A stretch of DNA of 46,756 bases from an uncultured Gammaproteobacteria bacterium (GTDB lineage: Bacteria; Pseudomonadota; Gammaproteobacteria; SZUA-152), in contig CAJVYS010000009.1 of NCBI GenBank assembly GCA_913009875.1, forward strand, positions 1 to 46,756, written 5' to 3'. The position numbers and the translations under genes are program-made. Position 1 is the stretch's first letter; each line of letters begins with the position of its first letter. Below the pieces are notes generated by a model that worked only from the letters and a program-made list of their open reading frames with translations, made no database searches and was not told the DNA's origin. This document shows positions 27,837 through 40,000 of this stretch, one piece after another.

Positions 27837-28568
27837 TCAGGCCTCATCGCACGTGCAGCAGGCCAGGTAGTTGACGGCCAGATCCCGCCCCAGCGAGTAC
27901 TGCTTGCTGAGCGGATTGTAGCTCATGCCGGTGAGGTCGCGCATCTTCAAACCGGCGTGGCGCGCCCAGCTTTCCAACTCCGAGGGGCGGATGAACTTGT
28001 CGTAGTCGTGGGTGCCTCGGGGCAGCATGCGCAACAGGTATTCGGCACCGACGATGGCCAACAGATAGGCCTTGGGATTGCGGTTGATGGTGGAAAAGAA
28101 CACCACGCCATCGGGCTTCACCAGCGTGCGGCAGGCACGGATCACCGAGGCGGGATCCGGCACGTGCTCCAGCATTTCCATGCAGGTGACCACGTCGAAG
28201 CGGCCCGGGTGCTGTTCGGCGAAGGCCTCCGCGGTCGCCCGCTGATAGTCCACCTCGATGCCGGATTCCAGTCCGTGCAGACGCGCCACCGACAGCGGCG
28301 CCTCGCCCATGTCGATGCCGGTCACCTGTGCGCCGAGGGTGGCCATGCTCTCGGAGAGGATGCCGCCGCCGCAGCCCACGTCCAGCACCTGTTTACCGTC
28401 CAGCCCGCCAGCGTGGCGCTCGATGTAGTCGAGGCGTAGCGGATTGATCTCATGCAAGGGTTTGAATTCACTCTGTGGGTCCCACCAGCGCGAGGCCAGG
28501 GCCTCGAACTTGGCAATTTCAGCAGGATCGGCGTTGTGGTTTGTCGTGTCAAAGGTCGTATCAGTCAT
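27837..28568 (-). CDS. ubiG: Ubiquinone biosynthesis O-methyltransferase
   Basis: [38 protein letters not shown]...[16 protein letters not shown]. Confidence 0.95.
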   Translation of the reverse strand: MTDTTFDTTNHNADPAEIAKFEALASRWWDPQSEFKPLHEINPLRLDYIERHAGGLDGKQVLDVGCGGGILSESMATLGAQVTGIDMGEAPLSVARLHGLESGIEVDYQRATAEAFAEQHPGRFDVVTCMEMLEHVPDPASVIRACRTLVKPDGVVFFSTINRNPKAYLLAIVGAEYLLRMLPRGTHDYDKFIRPSELESWARHAGLKMRDLTGMSYNPLSKQYSLGRDLAVNYLACCTCDEA

Positions 28569-28777
28569 GCCTATAGCTTACCCCATCTTTGCTCTTGATG
28601 GACTTTGCCTCCAATAATACGGTGTAGGGAATCCGTATCGGCGGTGGTTTTAATGCAGGGGGAAGGCAGGCCAAATGACATGTTGCTGCTGGGCTGAATG
28701 GGGGTTTGGAATCCTACAGCTTGGGTGTCGGTGAGGGAAGATCAGGTATCTTACTGTTATCTGATGTGACGAAAACT

Positions 28778-28953
28778 GTAGGAGCGGGCCATGCCCGCGA
28801 TGGTACACCCCTTAAACCGCCGAGATTGTTATTTCGAATATTGTGGGAGCGGCTTCAGCCGCGAATTAAAGGCTAAATTCATTCGCGGCTGAAGCCGCTC
28901 CCACAAATTTATTATTTTCCCACCCACCCATCGCGGGCATGGCCCGCTCCTAC
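28778..28953. repeat. Nested REPIN: outer GGCCATGCCC type enclosing an inner GGCTTCAGCC type
   Basis: Outer arms GTAGGAGCGGGCCATGCCCGCGATGG and CCATCGCGGGCATGGCCCGCTCCTAC; inner REPIN 28843-28904. Confidence 0.9.
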
Positions 28954-28992
28954 CATTGTCTAGGGGCTTCCTTGCCCCATGGACAATTCTGG

Positions 28993-31500
28993 TTATTCCA
29001 CCGGCAGGGCGGGCACTGGTTTCAGTTTCCAGATGTCGGCGTTGTATTCCTGCATGGTGCGGTCGGTGGAGAACTTGCCGCTGGCGGCGGTGTTGAGGAT
29101 GCTCATGCGCGTCCAGCGTTCTTCATCGCGGTAGGCCTCGGCGGCCTGCTGCTGGGCTGCGACGAAACTGGTGAAGTCGGCGGCCACCAGCCACGGGTCG
29201 AAGGGGCTGCGGATGGCGTTGATGATGGGGTCGAACAGGCCTGGCTCGAACTGGTTGAAGTGGGCGCTTTCCAGCAGCTGCATGACGCGCTTCAGGTTTT
29301 CGTCACCATTGATGATGGCGCTGGGATCGTAGTTCTGTCGTGCTTCCTCGACCTCGCTGGCGGTGAGGCCAAACAGGAAGAAGTTGTCGTCGCCGGCCTC
29401 TTCGCGGATCTCGATGTTGGCGCCGTCCAGGGTGCCGATGGTGATGGCGCCGTTCATCATGAATTTCATGTTGCCGGTTCCCGAAGCTTCCTTGCCGGCG
29501 GTGGAAATCTGCTCAGAGAGATCAGTGCCGGGAGCGATGATTTCCATCGCCGTAACACGGTAGTTGGGCAGGAAGGCTAACTTCAGTTTGTCGCCCACCA
29601 TCGGGTCGTTGTTGACCATGAAGGCGATGTTGTTGGTCAGTTTGATGGTCAGCTTGGCCATGGCATAGCCGGGCGCGGCCTTGCCGCCGATGAGCACACA
29701 GCGCGGGGTCCAGTTGTCGCTGTCGCCGCGCTTGATGCGGTCATACAAATGAATGACATGCAGCAGGTTAAGCAGCTGGCGCTTGTATTCATGGATACGT
29801 TTGACCTGTACGTCGAACATGGCGTCGGTGTTGAATTTCACGCCACGCTCGGTTTCGACCAGCTCCGCCAGGCGCACCTTGTTGGCCTGCTTGATTTCGC
29901 GCCACTGGTAGCGGAAGCCGGCGTCGTCGGCGAGGGGGGTGAGTTTGGCGAGCTGGGGCAGATCGGTGAACCATTCTTCGCCAATGGTGTTGATGATCAG
30001 AGTGCTCATGTCCGGGTTGCACCAGGCCATCCAGCGCCGCTGGGTGACGCCGTTGGTCTTGTTGTTGAATTTGTGTGGCCACAGCTCGCAGAAATCGTGG
30101 AACAGGCCTTCCTGCAGCAGCTTCGAATGCAGCTCGGCGACGCCGTTGATGGAATAGCTGCCGACGATGGCCAGGTAGGCCATGCGCACCTGCGGCTCCG
30201 GGCCTTCCTCGATGATGGACATGCGGCGCAGGCGGTCGGTGTCGCCGGGCCAGCGGCAGGCGACACTGCCGAGGAAGCGGGCGTTGATTTCGTAGATGAT
30301 CTCCAGCAGACGCGGCAACAGGCCTTCGAACAGGCGTACCGACCATTTTTCCAGCGCCTCGGGCAGCAGGGTGTGGTTGGTGTAGGCCATGGTGCGGGTG
30401 ACGATGTCCCAGGCCTCGTTCCAGCCCAGCTTGTGCTCGTCGAGCAGCAGGCGCATCAGCTCGGCGATGGCGCAGGTGGGGTGGGTGTCGTTGAGCTGGA
30501 AACAGTTCTTGGCGGCGAATTGGCTGAAGTCCTCGCCGTGATCGCGGGCCCAACGGCGCAGGGTGTCTTTGAGGCTGGCGGAGGCGAGGAAATACTGCTG
30601 GCGCAGGCGTAGTTCCTTGCCGTTTTCGCTGCTGTCGTTGGGATAGAGCACCATGGTGATGTGTTCGGCGGCGTTCTTGGCGGCGACGGATTCGGGATAG
30701 CTGCCGGCGTTGAATTCGCCCAGGTCGAACTCGTCGGTGGCGGCGGCCTTCCACAGACGCAGGCTGTTGACGGTACCGTTGCGATAGCCGGGCACGGGCA
30801 CGTCGTAGGGCACTGCCAGCACGTCGTGGGTGTCGACCCAACGGTTACGGGTGATGCCGTTGGCATCCTGATAGAGTTCGCTGCGTCCGCCGAAGTGCAC
30901 GCGCTGGGTGAACTCGGGGCGTTCCAGTTCCCAGGGGTTGCCGTCGCGCAGCCAGTGATCGGGCTCTTCGATCTGGTAACCGTTTTCGATTTTCTGCCGG
31001 AACATGCCGTATTCGTAACGAATGCCATAGCCCAGCACGGGCAGTTGCAGGGTCGCACAGCTGTCGAGGAAACAGGCGGCAAGACGGCCCAGGCCGCCGT
31101 TGCCGAGGCCGGCGTCGTGTTCCGCCTCGGCAATTTCTTCCAGTTCCAGTCCCAGCTTGTACAGCCCCTGGGTGGCCTCATCGGCGACGCCAAGGTTGAT
31201 CATGGCATTCCCCAGCGCGCGGCCCATGAGAAATTCCAGCGACATGTAGTGCATGCGCCGGGAGTCGTTTTCCTCGTAGGCGTAGCGGGTGTTTTTCCAG
31301 CGCTCCATGATGCGATCGCGCAGTGCCATGACCAATGCGGTGTAGGGGTAGTGAGTGGATCGGCAGTGCCGGTCACGCCCCAGGGTGTGGCTGAAGTAGC
31401 GGCGGAAGTCCTCGGCGATGCTGTCGGCATCCAGGCCCAGGGGGGGCAGCTCGGTCAGCTTGGGGTGCGGCTTGCTGTTGCGCAGAGGAATGAAGTTCAT
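28993..31500 (-). CDS. glgP: Glycogen/starch/alpha-glucan phosphorylase
   Basis: LGNGGLGRLAACFLDS...KFNNKTNGVTQRRW...KRIHEYKRQLLN...EASGTGNMKFMMNGAITIGTLDGANIEI (PLP site). Confidence 0.97.
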   Translation of the reverse strand: MNFIPLRNSKPHPKLTELPPLGLDADSIAEDFRRYFSHTLGRDRHCRSTHYPYTALVMALRDRIMERWKNTRYAYEENDSRRMHYMSLEFLMGRALGNAMINLGVADEATQGLYKLGLELEEIAEAEHDAGLGNGGLGRLAACFLDSCATLQLPVLGYGIRYEYGMFRQKIENGYQIEEPDHWLRDGNPWELERPEFTQRVHFGGRSELYQDANGITRNRWVDTHDVLAVPYDVPVPGYRNGTVNSLRLWKAAATDEFDLGEFNAGSYPESVAAKNAAEHITMVLYPNDSSENGKELRLRQQYFLASASLKDTLRRWARDHGEDFSQFAAKNCFQLNDTHPTCAIAELMRLLLDEHKLGWNEAWDIVTRTMAYTNHTLLPEALEKWSVRLFEGLLPRLLEIIYEINARFLGSVACRWPGDTDRLRRMSIIEEGPEPQVRMAYLAIVGSYSINGVAELHSKLLQEGLFHDFCELWPHKFNNKTNGVTQRRWMAWCNPDMSTLIINTIGEEWFTDLPQLAKLTPLADDAGFRYQWREIKQANKVRLAELVETERGVKFNTDAMFDVQVKRIHEYKRQLLNLLHVIHLYDRIKRGDSDNWTPRCVLIGGKAAPGYAMAKLTIKLTNNIAFMVNNDPMVGDKLKLAFLPNYRVTAMEIIAPGTDLSEQISTAGKEASGTGNMKFMMNGAITIGTLDGANIEIREEAGDDNFFLFGLTASEVEEARQNYDPSAIINGDENLKRVMQLLESAHFNQFEPGLFDPIINAIRSPFDPWLVAADFTSFVAAQQQAAEAYRDEERWTRMSILNTAASGKFSTDRTMQEYNADIWKLKPVPALPVE

Positions 31501-31608
31501 GGGCTGCTCTCTATTGAAATTGAGTTAAATCAAAAAGATAAGAATTAAACATAACAATTCAGTTCATCATAGGGATACGGAAGTTACCGAGGAAGGGGTA
31601 TCCATATT

Positions 31609-31656
31609 GTGCGTACGGCGCACACTACATCTGCCCGTAGCGTGTGCCGTGCGCAC
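31609..31656. repeat. 48-bp GTGCGCAC palindrome, copy 3
   Basis: GTGCGTACGGCGCACACTACATCTGCCCGTAGCGTGTGCCGTGCGCAC. Confidence 0.75.
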
Positions 31657-31755
31657 GGTGGTCCTGAACAATGACGAAAGATGACATCCATTCCAGCGCT
31701 GCATTCTCTGTGCTCTCCATGCCTCTGTGGTGAATGCTTTTGTTGCCTGAGATAC

Positions 31756-33333
<1,578 letters not shown>

Positions 33334-33773
33334 GTTTGGGTCAATTGGTCTCTAAGGTCGTGAAATACACAGGTTTCCACATTTTCGTTGCCGTTGTGTG
33401 ACGGGCAGCGAACCTTCCGGTAGAGCGGGAACAACAGGGATGTGGCGGATGAATAGCGGCTTGCGGTAGTGATACTTGATGGTTGCTGGCAGTGGTTTGT
33501 CTCGGTTGTGACGCGGGTCATGAATTGCGGCGCGGAAAGACCGCAGGAAAAGCTAGGCATTCTATCGGTTTGGCGTCTGTGGGTCAATTCACCCACTTTG
33601 GCGGAAAGGGGGAATGATAGATATTACAATGGGTTACAGATTGTAGCTAAGCCTAAAGAGACAGAGGGGTTGGTCGGTGAGCAGATAGGATTGTCACCAC
33701 GGAAACTGGCCCATCCCGTCGCTATCCCGGCGCAGGTCGGAGTGACGGTTTTTTGTAGCTATTCAGTAGCAAT

Positions 33774-33823
33774 GTGCGCACGGCGCACGCTACGGGCAAG
33801 TGTAGTGTGCGCCATGCGCGCAC
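33774..33823. repeat. GTGCGCAC palindrome, copy 4
   Basis: GTGCGCACGGCGCACGCTACGGGCAAGTGTAGTGTGCGCCATGCGCGCAC. Confidence 0.75.
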
Positions 33824-33904
33824 AACATGGGTAGCCAATTTCTCTGTGCGCTCCGTGCCTCTGTGGTGAATAATTACCTTTTAATGCCTTGCGGTAAAAA
33901 CACC

Positions 33905-36238
33905 TTACCGTAGCCGCAACAGGCGCAGGCTGTTGGCGATCACCAGCAGGCTGGCGCCCATGTCGGCGAATACTGCCATCCACAGGGTGGCGTAGCCAGG
34001 GATGGCGAGGGCCAGGAAGATGGCCTTGAGACCCAGGGCCACGGCGATGTTCTGGTGAATCACGCGCAGGCTGGCGCGCGACAGGCGGATGGCGAAGGGC
34101 AGGCGGGCGAGGTCGTCGCCCATTAGTACCAGATCGGCAGTCTCCAGCGCCACGTCGCTGCCGGCGGCGCCCATGGCGATGCCCGTGGTGGCGGCGGCCA
34201 TGGCCGGGGCGTCGTTGACGCCGTCGCCCACCATGCCCACCCGCTGATGGCGTGCGACCAGCGCCTTGACGGCTTCCACCTTGTCGGCGGGCAGCAGCTC
34301 GGCGCGGGGTTCATCAATGCCCAGGTGCTCGGCGATGGCGCGGGCGGTGCCGCGGTTGTCGCCGGTGAGCATGGTGATGTGTTCGATGCCCAGGGCGCGC
34401 AGGTGGACGATGGCCTCGCGGGCGTTGGCGCGTGGCTGGTCGGCGATGCTGATGAGGCCCAGCACGCGCTGTTCATCGCCGAGGATGATCACAGTCTTGC
34501 CTTCGGCCTCACGGCGATCCAGCACGGCTTCCACGGCAGGGCCGCAGAGGCCGCCTTCCTCGAACAGGCGGTGATTGCCCATTTGGTAGCGGTGGCCTTT
34601 GATGCGGGCCTGCACGCCGCGGCCGGTGAGGGCCTGGAAGTCGCTTACCTCGTCGGGCGTGATGCCGGCCTCGGCGGCGTGTTCGAGGATGGCCTGCGCC
34701 AGCGGGTGCTCGGAGCGGGCCTCCAGGCTGGTGGCGATACGCAGCAGTTGCGCCGGCGGCGTATCACCGAGGGCCTCCACATCCTGTACCTTGGGCCGGC
34801 CCTCGGTAAGGGTGCCGGTCTTGTCGAAGGCCAAGGCACGCAGGTGGCCGATGTTCTCCAGGTGCATGCCGCCCTTGATCAGTACCCCCGCACGCGCGCC
34901 GCGCGCCAGGCCGGAGACGATGGCCACCGGGGTGGAAATCACCAGCGCGCAGGGGCAGGCGATCACCAACAGCACCAGGGCGCGGTAGAACCAGTCGTCG
35001 AAGGCCTGGCCGAACAGCAACGGCGGCAGCACGGCGATGAGCGCCGCCAGCACCAGCACTGCCGGGGTATAGAGGCGTGCGAAGCGGTCGATGAAGGTCT
35101 GCGCCGGGGCGCGTGCCGCCTGTGCCTCTTCGATGAGGTGGATGATGTGGGCCAGGGTGGTGTCGGCGGCGAGGTGGGTGACGCGCACATCCAGGCTGCC
35201 CTGGCCGTTGATGGAGCCGGCGTACACGGTGTCGCCCGGCGCCTTTTCCACAGGCAGGGATTCGCCGGTGATGGGGGCCTGGTTGAGGGCCGAATGGCCG
35301 TCCACCACCTCGCCGTCCAGCGGTGCCTTGTCGCCGGGGCGCAGGCGGATGATCTCGTCCACCTGCACCTGTTCCACCGGCACCGTGACCTCTTGTCCCC
35401 CGCGCAACACCTGCGCCACCGGCGGCGCCAGTTCCATCAGCGCGCGCACTGCGTTGCGGGCGCGGTCCATGGAGCGGCTCTCCAGCCACTGGGCGAGGGA
35501 GAACAGGAACACCACCATGGCACCCTCGTCCCAGGCGTCGATGAACAGGGCGCCGATCACCGCCACGCTCATCAGCACGTTCATGTCGATGGCGCCGTGG
35601 TGTGCCGCTGCCCAGGCCTTGCGGGCGATGGGCCAGCCGCCGGCGAGGATGGCGCTGCCGAAGGCCAGCTTTGCCCACAGCGCGCCTGCGCCGAGGAGGT
35701 GATGCAGGATCAGCCCCAGGGCCACCAGCACGGCGGCGGACAGCATGGCGACGAGCGCCCCGTTTTCCGCCCAGAACCCTCTCTTTACCCGCGCCTCACC
35801 GAAGGGCACTGCGGTAAGTTTCGCCTCGGCCAGGGCGGCGATGATCTGTCCCAGGGGGAGTTGCTCAGGATCGTGCACCACGGCCAGACGCTGGGTGACG
35901 GGATTGGCATCGAGACTCACCAGCCCCGGCAGGTGGCCGAGCATTTTCTCGATCAGAGACACTTCTTCCGAGCAGTCCAGATTCTCCACTAGCAGCACGC
36001 TGGTGACCGGCTGCGAGGCGTCGTGCAGGGTGTAGCCCAGTGACTTTACCGTGTCACGCAGTTGGTCCGCCGCCTCGGGCGAGGCGACCTTGGCCGACAG
36101 CTTGCCGGCGGTGAAGTCCACGCGCAGATCCTCGACACCCTCGAGCCGGCCCGCCAGCTTCTCCACCTTGGCGGCGCAGTCGGGGCAGTCCATGCCGTCG
36201 ATACGGCAGGTGAGGGTTTTGGGGTTTTTGTTGGTCAT
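33905..36238 (-). CDS. zntA: Heavy-metal P1B-type ATPase (Zn/Cd/Pb class)
   Basis: HMA motif GMDCPDCAAK; CPCALVIS; DKTGTLTEG; MVGDGVNDAPAMAAA; degenerate second HMA-like segment LDCSEEVSLIEKML. Start at 36238 inferred (MTNKNPKTL). Confidence 0.9.
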   Translation of the reverse strand: MTNKNPKTLTCRIDGMDCPDCAAKVEKLAGRLEGVEDLRVDFTAGKLSAKVASPEAADQLRDTVKSLGYTLHDASQPVTSVLLVENLDCSEEVSLIEKMLGHLPGLVSLDANPVTQRLAVVHDPEQLPLGQIIAALAEAKLTAVPFGEARVKRGFWAENGALVAMLSAAVLVALGLILHHLLGAGALWAKLAFGSAILAGGWPIARKAWAAAHHGAIDMNVLMSVAVIGALFIDAWDEGAMVVFLFSLAQWLESRSMDRARNAVRALMELAPPVAQVLRGGQEVTVPVEQVQVDEIIRLRPGDKAPLDGEVVDGHSALNQAPITGESLPVEKAPGDTVYAGSINGQGSLDVRVTHLAADTTLAHIIHLIEEAQAARAPAQTFIDRFARLYTPAVLVLAALIAVLPPLLFGQAFDDWFYRALVLLVIACPCALVISTPVAIVSGLARGARAGVLIKGGMHLENIGHLRALAFDKTGTLTEGRPKVQDVEALGDTPPAQLLRIATSLEARSEHPLAQAILEHAAEAGITPDEVSDFQALTGRGVQARIKGHRYQMGNHRLFEEGGLCGPAVEAVLDRREAEGKTVIILGDEQRVLGLISIADQPRANAREAIVHLRALGIEHITMLTGDNRGTARAIAEHLGIDEPRAELLPADKVEAVKALVARHQRVGMVGDGVNDAPAMAAATTGIAMGAAGSDVALETADLVLMGDDLARLPFAIRLSRASLRVIHQNIAVALGLKAIFLALAIPGYATLWMAVFADMGASLLVIANSLRLLRLR

Positions 36239-36310
36239 GGCTGTCAGTCTGTCACGGATATGCACAATTTTTTGTGATATATCTGTGGCCTGTTTGTGAG
36301 AGTGATTTCT

Positions 36311-36372
36311 GTGGGAGCGACTTTAGTCGCGAAGAAATAACAACCCTGTTCGCGACTAAAGTCGCTCCCACA
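36311..36372. repeat. REPIN (GTGGGAGCG-headed, GACTTTAGTC type), RAYT left flank
   Basis: GTGGGAGCGACTTTAGTCGCGAAgaaataacaaccctgTTCGCGACTAAAGTCGCTCCCAC. Confidence 0.92.
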
Positions 36373-36442
36373 GAAGTTGTTTCCACAAATGTGCCTTCTT
36401 TAGAAGTTGTAGGTTTGATTATCTCAACTGAAATATCCGTTT

Positions 36443-36924
36443 TTACGCCTCCAATACCCCTAGCCAGGCGGCATCCCAAAGCGGGTAATCACCAATCTTC
36501 TCGACCAGTCCGGCGCGAAGAGGGTTTGCAACGACATAGCGAGCAACGTCCCGTATATCCTCGTTCTTGCGCAGGGCATGGTCATGAAAGCCTGTCTGCC
36601 AAACGGCTCCATTCCTGCCTAACTTCAGATTGATGCCCCTTGCACTACTGCCTTTCAAGCGGCGAACAATCTCCGATAATCCCAGGTTTCCCTGGAGTTG
36701 AATCAGCCAATGCAAATGGTCCGGCATGATGACAAAGGCGAACGAATCCACCATGTGCATTGATGAAGCGCTTTCATTTCACCAACCAGAATGCGTCCAA
36801 GCATGAAATCTGCAAAAAACGGACAGCGTTCGTGTGTGTTAGTGGTAATCAGGTAGACAGCACCTTGTTGTGAGATGCGTCCTTTTCGCAGCACTTGCGA
36901 TCTGGCTTTTTGTAAGTTTGGCAC
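36443..36924 (-). pseudogene. REP-associated tyrosine transposase (RAYT, Y1/HUH superfamily), frameshifted
   Basis: N-terminal frame MPNLQKARSQVLRKGRISQQGAVYLITTNTHERCPFF; C-terminal frame DSFAFVIMPDHLHWLIQLQGNLGLSEIVRRLKGSSARGINLKLGRNGAVWQTGFHDHALRKNEDIRDVARYVVANPLRAGLV. The frames switch around 36740-36765. Confidence 0.85.
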
Positions 36925-36966
36925 TCCCGAGACCCTCCTTGGTCATAATTGATTTGCACAACTCGT

Positions 36967-37028
36967 GTGGGAGCGACTTTAGTCGCGAAGAAATAATAAC
37001 CCTATTCGCGGCTGAAGCCGCTCCCACA
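36967..37028. repeat. Chimeric REPIN, RAYT right flank
   Basis: Left arm GTGGGAGCGACTTTAGTCGCGAA, right arm TTCGCGGCTGAAGCCGCTCCCACA: arms from different subtypes. Confidence 0.9.
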
Positions 37029-37093
37029 AGAAGCCGCTCCCACAAGAAGCCGCTCACACAAGAAGCTGCTCCCACAAGAAGCCGCTCACACAG
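37014..37093. repeat. Five-unit 16-bp tandem half-REP array
   Basis: GAAGCCGCTCCCACAA x2, GAAGCCGCTCACACAA, GAAGCTGCTCCCACAA, GAAGCCGCTCACACAG. Confidence 0.92.
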
Positions 37094-37098
37094 ATGCT

Positions 37099-40000
37099 TT
37101 ACTTCTGCTCCATTTTCTCCCGCGAAAACACCCCATACAATACCGGCAGCACGAACAGCGTCAGCAGGGTCGACGAGGCCAGCCCACCCACCACCACGGT
37201 GGCCAGTGGCCGCTGTACCTCGGAGCCGACGCCGCTGGCGAGCAGCATGGGGATCAGACCCAGGGCGGCGATGCTGGCGGTCATCAGCACCGGGCGCAGA
37301 CGCGAGAGGGCGCCTTCGAAGACCGCCGTGTGGGTGTCGTCGCCGCCCAACAGGCGTTGGTTGATGGCGTTGACCATCACCACGCCGTTGAGCACGGCAA
37401 CACCGAACAGGGCGATGAAGCCGATGGAGCCGGGCACCGACAGGTACTGGTTGGAAATGTACAATGCGACGATGCCGCCGATCAGCGCCAGCGGCACATT
37501 GATCATGATCAGCGCCGCCTGGCCGACGGAGTTGAAGGCGAAGTAGAGCAGCAGGAAGATCAGCCCCAACGACAACGGTACCACGATCATCAGGCGTGCC
37601 TGGGCGCGCTGCTGGTTCTCGAACTGACCGCCGAAGACGACGGTGTAGCCGGGCGGCATGTCGATGTCACTGTCGATGCGCTGTTGTAGCTCGGCGACCA
37701 GACCACCCATGTCGCGCCCTTCGACATTGGCCTGAATCACCACGCGGCGCTGCACGTCGTCGCGACGGATCTGCGGTGGGCCGGACTCGATGGCGACGCC
37801 GGCCACATCGCCCAGTTTTACCCAGGCGCCGTTGGGGGCCTGAAGGATCAGGCTGCGGATGGCCTCGACGTCGTCACGGTAGGGCTTAGCCAGACGCACA
37901 TAGATATCGTAACGCTCATTGCCGTTGATGACCTGCCCGGCCTCGGCACCACCGATGCCGTCGGCCACCAGGTTCATGACCTGCGCCACGGGGATGCCGT
38001 AGCGGGCCAGGGCGTCGCGATCCGGGCGCACCACCAACTGCGCCTCACCCTCGATCTGCTCCATGGCAACGCCACGTGTACCTTCCACCTGCTTCACCAA
38101 GGCTTCGATCTCGCTGCCCTTTTTCGCCAACATATCGAGATCGGCGCCGAACAACTTGATGGCCAGCTGCGCCTTGACGCCGGACAGCAGTTCGTCGACG
38201 CGTGTGGCGATAGGCTGGGAGAAAGAGAACAACAGGCCGGGGTGTACCGACATCTTCTTTTCCATCAATACCTGCAGTTCCTTGCGGTTCGGCGCCGTGG
38301 TCCACTCATGCACCTGCTTCAGGCCGACGAAGATCTCCACGTTGGACACCGGCTCCGGGTCGCCGCCGATTTCAGCGCGGCCGATGCGGCTGGAGACATA
38401 CAACACCTCGGGGAAGGTCATCAACTGGTGTTCCAGCTTCTGCGCCACGTCCAGCGAGGTTTGCAGGCTGGAGGAGGGTGCCAGGGTGATGCGGATATTC
38501 ATCGTGCCTTCCTCCAGTTCCGGCACGAATTCGGTACCCAGCAGTGGTACCAGGGCCAGGGCGCCGCCGAACAGGAGCAGCGCCGATCCGACCACCAGCC
38601 AGCGCCGTTTCATGGCCGCCTTGAGTGACCAGCGATACAGCGCCGACAGCGGCCGCATGATGGGGCTTTCCCTTTCCTTCACGCCACGCTTGAACAGATA
38701 GGTCGCCAACGCCGGCACCACTACCAGGGCCACCAGCAGCGAGGCCAGCATGGCCAGCACGATGGAGATGGCCATGGGCTGGAACAGCTTGCCTTCCACC
38801 CCTTCGAGGGTGAATAGCGGGGTGAAGACGATGATGATGATCATCACCGCAAAGAACACCGGTCGGCCCACCTCTTTGGCGGCCTCCTTGATGCGCAGGG
38901 CCATGCCGTGGTTGTCGTGGGCGGCGTCGAAGGGGGTGGGCGAACCGCCGGCGATCTCCTTGCGGATCTGTTCCCGATGGTCGGCATCGGGCCGGGTGAG
39001 GTGACTGAAGATGTGCTCCATCATGACCACCGAGCCGTCGACCATCATGCCAATGGCGATGGCCAGGCCACCCAGTGACATGAGATTGGCCGAGATGCCC
39101 CAGTGGGCCATGGCCATCAGCGCCAGGCCGATGGAGATGGGTACCGAGATCAGGACCAGCAAAGCGGCGCGCAGGTTGAGCAGGAACAGCACCAGCACCA
39201 CCACGATCAGCACGAAGGCCTCCAGCAGGGCCTTGCTGACGGTGGACACGGCCTGATCCACCAGATCGGACTGGTCGTAGAACGGCTCCAGGGTGACGCC
39301 ATCGGGCAGGGCGGTCTGGATCGCCGGCAGGCGCTCCTTGATGCCGTCGATGGTGGCCTTGGTGTTGGCGCCCATGCGCTTGAGCACGATGCCGGCCACC
39401 ACCTCGCCGAGCTGCTCGGGATTGCCGTCGGCGTCACGACGGCTCATGGTCACCGCGCCCTGGCGGATCTCCGGGCCGAAGGTAACGCTGGCCACGTCGC
39501 GCACGCGCACCGGTATGCCGTCTGCGTCTTTTAATGGCACGTTGCCGATATCGCGCAGGCCGTCCTCGCCGCTGCGCACCCAGCCCACGCCGCGAATCAC
39601 CAGCTGCTCGGCGCCGCGGTCCAGGTACCAGCCGCCGGCATTGCGGTTGTTGTCCTCGATGGCATTGGCCACATCGTCGCCGTGCAGGCCGAAGGCCAGC
39701 AGTTTCTGCGGATCGAGTTGCACCTGGTACTGGCGCACTTCTCCGCCGAAGGAGAGCACGTCGGTGACGCCGCCCACTGGCATCAGCAGCAGTTTCACCA
39801 CCCAGTCGTTGAGGCTGCGCAGGGCGATGGCGTCGTACTTCTGCGTATCTTCAGCGCGCAGGATGTACTGATACACCTGTCCCAACCCCGACGTGTTGGG
39901 CCCCATCTCGGGCGTACCGATACCGTCGGGGATCTGTTCCCGCGCGGCCTGCAGGCGTTCGAACACCAGCTGACGGGCGAAGTAGATGTCCGTACCTTCC

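Noticed and set aside
29749-30612. 287-aa plus-strand ORF and the overlapping minus-strand ORF 29789-30841
   Set aside because: Shadow frames of glgP, which has clear family motifs.
34247-35992. 581-aa plus-strand ORF
   Set aside because: Antisense to the P1B-ATPase gene; composition is typical of a mirrored high-GC coding frame and shows no domain motifs.
37014-37093. Short tandem repeats resembling a CRISPR array
   Set aside because: Units are 16 bp and directly abutting with no spacers; they derive from the REP arm.
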